A stretch of DNA of 6,771 nt, from contig JAPYWO010000065.1 in NCBI GenBank assembly GCA_028276305.1, positions 1 through 6,771 of the forward strand. Direction: 5' to 3'. Position numbers and translations under genes: made by a program. Each line of letters begins with the position of its first letter. Positions within the stretch are counted from its first letter, which is position 1. The DNA is from Candidatus Thermokryptus sp. (GTDB lineage: Bacteria > Bacteroidota > Ignavibacteria > Kryptoniales > Kryptoniaceae). The notes under the pieces were generated by a model. The model was not told the origin of the DNA. It did not search any database and saw only the letters and a program-made list of their open reading frames with translations. Shown here in pieces: positions 4,377 to 6,771 of this stretch.

Positions 4377-6771
4377 ATGAATCTCAACTCAACAACTTCC
4401 CGCATCTTCGCAATTGTCTCGCTTGCTTTGATTTTCATTTCAACTAATTTCTTATTTTCGCAAACTCAAGAATGGATTGTTTATACTAATGGAAAATATA
4501 TTAATTGCCTTGCCGACGAAGGTGAATATCTTTGGATTGGAACAGAACATGGTGGGCTTGTTAAGTTAAATAAGTCAAATGGAGATTTTATCATTTATGA
4601 CAAGTTGAGTTCTGGTTTACCTTCCAACTGGGTTAATGCAATAGCCATAGATGGACAAGGGAATAAATGGATTGGAACAAATGGTGGAGGGCTTGCAAAG
4701 TTTGATGGTGTAAGTTGGACTGTTTACAACAGCTCAAATTCTGGATTACCTTCTAATTATGTTCGTGCAATAGCTATAGATGAACAGGGGAATAAATGGA
4801 TTGCAGCTGCTAGAGGACTTGCGAAGTTTGATGGCGTGAACTGGACTGTTTATAACACTTCAAATTCTGGCTTGCCTTCTGACTGGGTTACTGCAATAGC
4901 CATAGATGATTCAGGTAATAAATGGATTGGAACGCATCCTTACTGGCCTTTTAGTGGAGGGCTTGCAAAGTTTGATGGAGTGAATTGGACTGTTTATAAC
5001 ACATCAAATTCTGGATTGCCTGATAACTGGGTTTGGGCAATTGCCATAGATGAACAGGGGAATAAATGGATTGGAACGGATGGAGGACTTGCGAAATTTG
5101 ACGGTGTTAATTGGACTGTTTATAACCGTTCAAATTCTGGATTGCCTCATAACGATGTTTATGCAATAGCCATAGATGATTCAGGGAACAAATGGGTTGG
5201 AACACATGGTGGAGGAATTGCTAAATTTGATGGGATAAATTGGACTGTTTATAACATTTTAAATTCGGGATTGCCCGATAACTATGTTCATGCAATAGCC
5301 ATAGATAGACAGGGGAACAAATGGGTTGGAACATATGGTGAAGGTCTTGTTAAGTTTGACGGGACAAATTGGACTTTTTATAACACATCAAATTCTGGGT
5401 TGCCTGAGAACTGGGTTCTAGCAATAACCATAGATGGACAGGGGAATAAATGGATTGGAACAAACGGTGGGCTTGCGAAATTTGACGGTGTTAATTGGAC
5501 TGTTTATAACCGTTCAAATTCTGGATTACCTGGGAACTGGGTTCTAGCAATAGCCATAGATGGACAGGGGAATAAATGGATTGGAACAAACGGTGGGCTT
5601 GCAAAGTTTGATAGTGTAAGTTGGACTGTTTACAACAGCTCAAATTCTGGATTACCTTCTAATTATGTTCGTGTAATAGCCATAGATGATTCAGGGAACA
5701 AATGGGTTGGAACAGATGGTGGAGGAATTGCAAAGTTTGATGGTGCAGGTTGGACTGTTTATAACACTTCAAATTCTGGGTTACCTTCTGACTGGGTTCT
5801 AGCAATAGCCATAGATGTACAAGGAAACAAATGGATTGGAACAGGGGGTGGAGGACTTGCGAAATTTGATGGAGTAAATTGGAGTGTTTATAACACTTCA
5901 AATTCTGGTTTACCCGATAACGTTGTAAATGCAATAGCTATAGATGGGCAGGGGAATAAATGGATTGGAACAAACGGTGGGCTTGCAAAGTTTGATGGTG
6001 TCAATTGGACTGTCTATAACACTTCAAACTCTAACTTGCCTTCTAACGATGTTCGTGCAATAGCCATAGATGGGCAAGGAAACAAATGGATTGGAGCTTG
6101 GGGTCTTGCTAAGTTTGACGGAGTGAATTGGACTGTTTACAACACTTCAAATTCTGGCTTGCCTTATAACGAGGTTCGTGCAGTTGCCATAGATGGAGAG
6201 GGAAACATATGGATTGGAACGTTTTGGGGAGGGCTTGCCGTCTATCGTGGACGTGGCGTTATAATTCCACCAGGTCAAGAGACACCCACTCAATGGTCAA
6301 TAAGAATTTCATCAAAAGTTGATTCACTTTCTGACCTTAATAACTTCGCAGCTGTTCACTCACAAGCGAGCGACTCACTTGACCCATACGACATACCAAA
6401 ACCACCAGCACCAAACTCAAACTATGTCTACCTTTACTTCCCACACCCCGAATGGGGTGGACCTGGACCATACTACTCCAAGGACACAAGAAGAGCAAGG
6501 GACTTAACAAACAAAACGATTGAATGGTTATTTAATGTCAAAACCGACCGAACAGGGAAAAATGTACTACTTGAATTTAACCCCGACTCCCTCTTCCCAA
6601 GCAATTATATGATCGTCCTATATGACCTTGACGCAGGCACAAGAAAAGTTTTAAACGAGGGTGATAATACCTATACCTATAACTCTGGTTCGGGAGGAGA
6701 AAGACATTTCAAGCTTGTCGTTGGAGGGCTCTTTAAGACGAGGAACTTCCAAGCTGGCTGGAACTTGGTTG
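4377..6771 (+). CDS. Secreted Reg_prop beta-propeller protein, 14 blade motifs (3'-truncated by window edge)
   Basis: The frame is open from ATG 4377 to the right edge, 798 codons with no stop. Residues 1-29 form a Sec signal peptide (R9, hydrophobic 10-27, probable cleavage near FSQ). Residues 41-625 hold 14 motifs like AIAIDGQGNKWIGTNGG followed by LAKFDGVNWTVYN, matching the two-component-regulator propeller (Reg_prop) family; the first (YINCLADEGEYLWIGT) is divergent and the other 13 nearly identical. Fourteen fits two seven-bladed propellers. Residues 626-798 form a different beta-rich domain (WSIRISSKVDS, YDIPKPPAP, YVYLYFPHPEW, RHFKLVVGG) ending GWNLV, a pattern I associate with exported proteins of FCB bacteria that carry C-terminal sorting domains. 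There is no Y_Y_Y domain, membrane span or kinase so far, so it is probably not a classical hybrid two-component sensor, though the missing end could change this. Likely extracellular or surface-bound; ligand unknown. It has its own promoter and a strong SD. Confidence 0.92.
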   Translation, partial: MNLNSTTSRIFAIVSLALIFISTNFLFSQTQEWIVYTNGKYINCLADEGEYLWIGTEHGGLVKLNKSNGDFIIYDKLSSGLPSNWVNAIAIDGQGNKWIGTNGGGLAKFDGVSWTVYNSSNSGLPSNYVRAIAIDEQGNKWIAAARGLAKFDGVNWTVYNTSNSGLPSDWVTAIAIDDSGNKWIGTHPYWPFSGGLAKFDGVNWTVYNTSNSGLPDNWVWAIAIDEQGNKWIGTDGGLAKFDGVNWTVYNRSNSGLPHNDVYAIAIDDSGNKWVGTHGGGIAKFDGINWTVYNILNSGLPDNYVHAIAIDRQGNKWVGTYGEGLVKFDGTNWTFYNTSNSGLPENWVLAITIDGQGNKWIGTNGGLAKFDGVNWTVYNRSNSGLPGNWVLAIAIDGQGNKWIGTNGGLAKFDSVSWTVYNSSNSGLPSNYVRVIAIDDSGNKWVGTDGGGIAKFDGAGWTVYNTSNSGLPSDWVLAIAIDVQGNKWIGTGGGGLAKFDGVNWSVYNTSNSGLPDNVVNAIAIDGQGNKWIGTNGGLAKFDGVNWTVYNTSNSNLPSNDVRAIAIDGQGNKWIGAWGLAKFDGVNWTVYNTSNSGLPYNEVRAVAIDGEGNIWIGTFWGGLAVYRGRGVIIPPGQETPTQWSIRISSKVDSLSDLNNFAAVHSQASDSLDPYDIPKPPAPNSNYVYLYFPHPEWGGPGPYYSKDTRRARDLTNKTIEWLFNVKTDRTGKNVLLEFNPDSLFPSNYMIVLYDLDAGTRKVLNEGDNTYTYNSGSGGERHFKLVVGGLFKTRNFQAGWNLV
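4608..6240 (+). repeat. Tandem in-frame coding repeat, 13 units of 123-144 bp
   Basis: The AIAID-type codon block recurs at 4638, 4767, 4893, 5037, 5163, 5292, 5421, 5547, 5673, 5802, 5931, 6057 and 6180, giving spacings of 129, 126, 144, 126, 129, 129, 126, 126, 129, 129, 126 and 123 bp. All are multiples of three and encode one propeller blade each. Some pairs are almost identical at DNA level: 5412-5476 against 5538-5602 match at 64 of 65 bases, and 4708-4767 against 5614-5673 are identical over 60 bases. The 144-bp unit carries a five-residue loop insertion (HPYWPFS near 4935-4955). Copy number could vary or be misassembled. Confidence 0.95.

Noticed and set aside
5659..5934. 91-codon antisense ORF with internal repeats (CYKHSNLLHQ / CYKQSNLHHQ)
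   Set aside because: Its repetition is only the reverse complement of the propeller repeats; the + strand frame is open throughout with a strong SD and signal peptide.
4608..6240. CRISPR-like or satellite array
   Set aside because: Units of 123-144 bp are multiples of three, keep one reading frame and differ as protein loops do; there are no short identical repeats with unique spacers.
6319..6507. 62-codon + strand ORF near the right end
   Set aside because: It overlaps the propeller gene's continuing frame in another phase and is rich in His/Thr from out-of-frame reading.

Overview
The window holds three protein-coding genes, all on the + strand. In order they are the 3' part of a type I restriction-modification specificity gene (hsdS), a complete gene for a 1029-residue Hsp90-like (GHKL, sacsin-type) ATPase ending in a DUF3883/NOV_C nuclease-like domain, and the 5' part of a gene for a very repetitive secreted beta-propeller protein. 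The first gene is cut by the left edge and the third by the right edge. No RNA gene, transposon, CRISPR array or phage gene was seen.

Organism: the sequence is moderately AT-rich. The exported protein has Reg_prop repeats followed by a beta-rich domain and an ending (GWNLV) of the kind I associate with secreted proteins of the Bacteroidota/FCB group. A clean TTGACA-type promoter and a near-perfect GGGAGG ribosome-binding site precede it, which is unlike classical Bacteroidales. This suggests an FCB-side lineage such as Ignavibacteria, Kryptonia or Calditrichota. That is an inference, not a demonstrated placement.

Layout: bases 2-1039 are hsdS, with part of the first target-recognition domain (TRD1), linker 1, all of TRD2 and linker 2. 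A 52-bp A-rich gap follows, beginning with an ATGA overlap that opens an eight-codon mini-ORF. Bases 1092-4181 encode the ATPase-DUF3883 protein. Bases 4182-4376 hold a probable sigma-70-type promoter and a roughly 140-nt leader. From 4377 to the right edge runs the propeller gene: a signal peptide, 14 propeller motifs (one divergent plus 13 near-identical ones of 41-48 residues), then a C-terminal domain.

How they work together: hsdS and the ATPase gene lie close together on the same strand, with no terminator or promoter recognised between them. They look like the end of a type I R-M or defence operon. HsdS would give DNA specificity to HsdM/HsdR encoded to the left, and the large ATPase with its PD-(D/E)XK-like C-terminus is a candidate accessory antiphage or DNA-processing factor. 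The propeller gene has its own promoter and a secreted product, so it is probably a separate unit. Its 14 motifs fit two seven-bladed propellers, and the blade-to-blade loops repeat with a period of seven, which points to duplication of a whole propeller.
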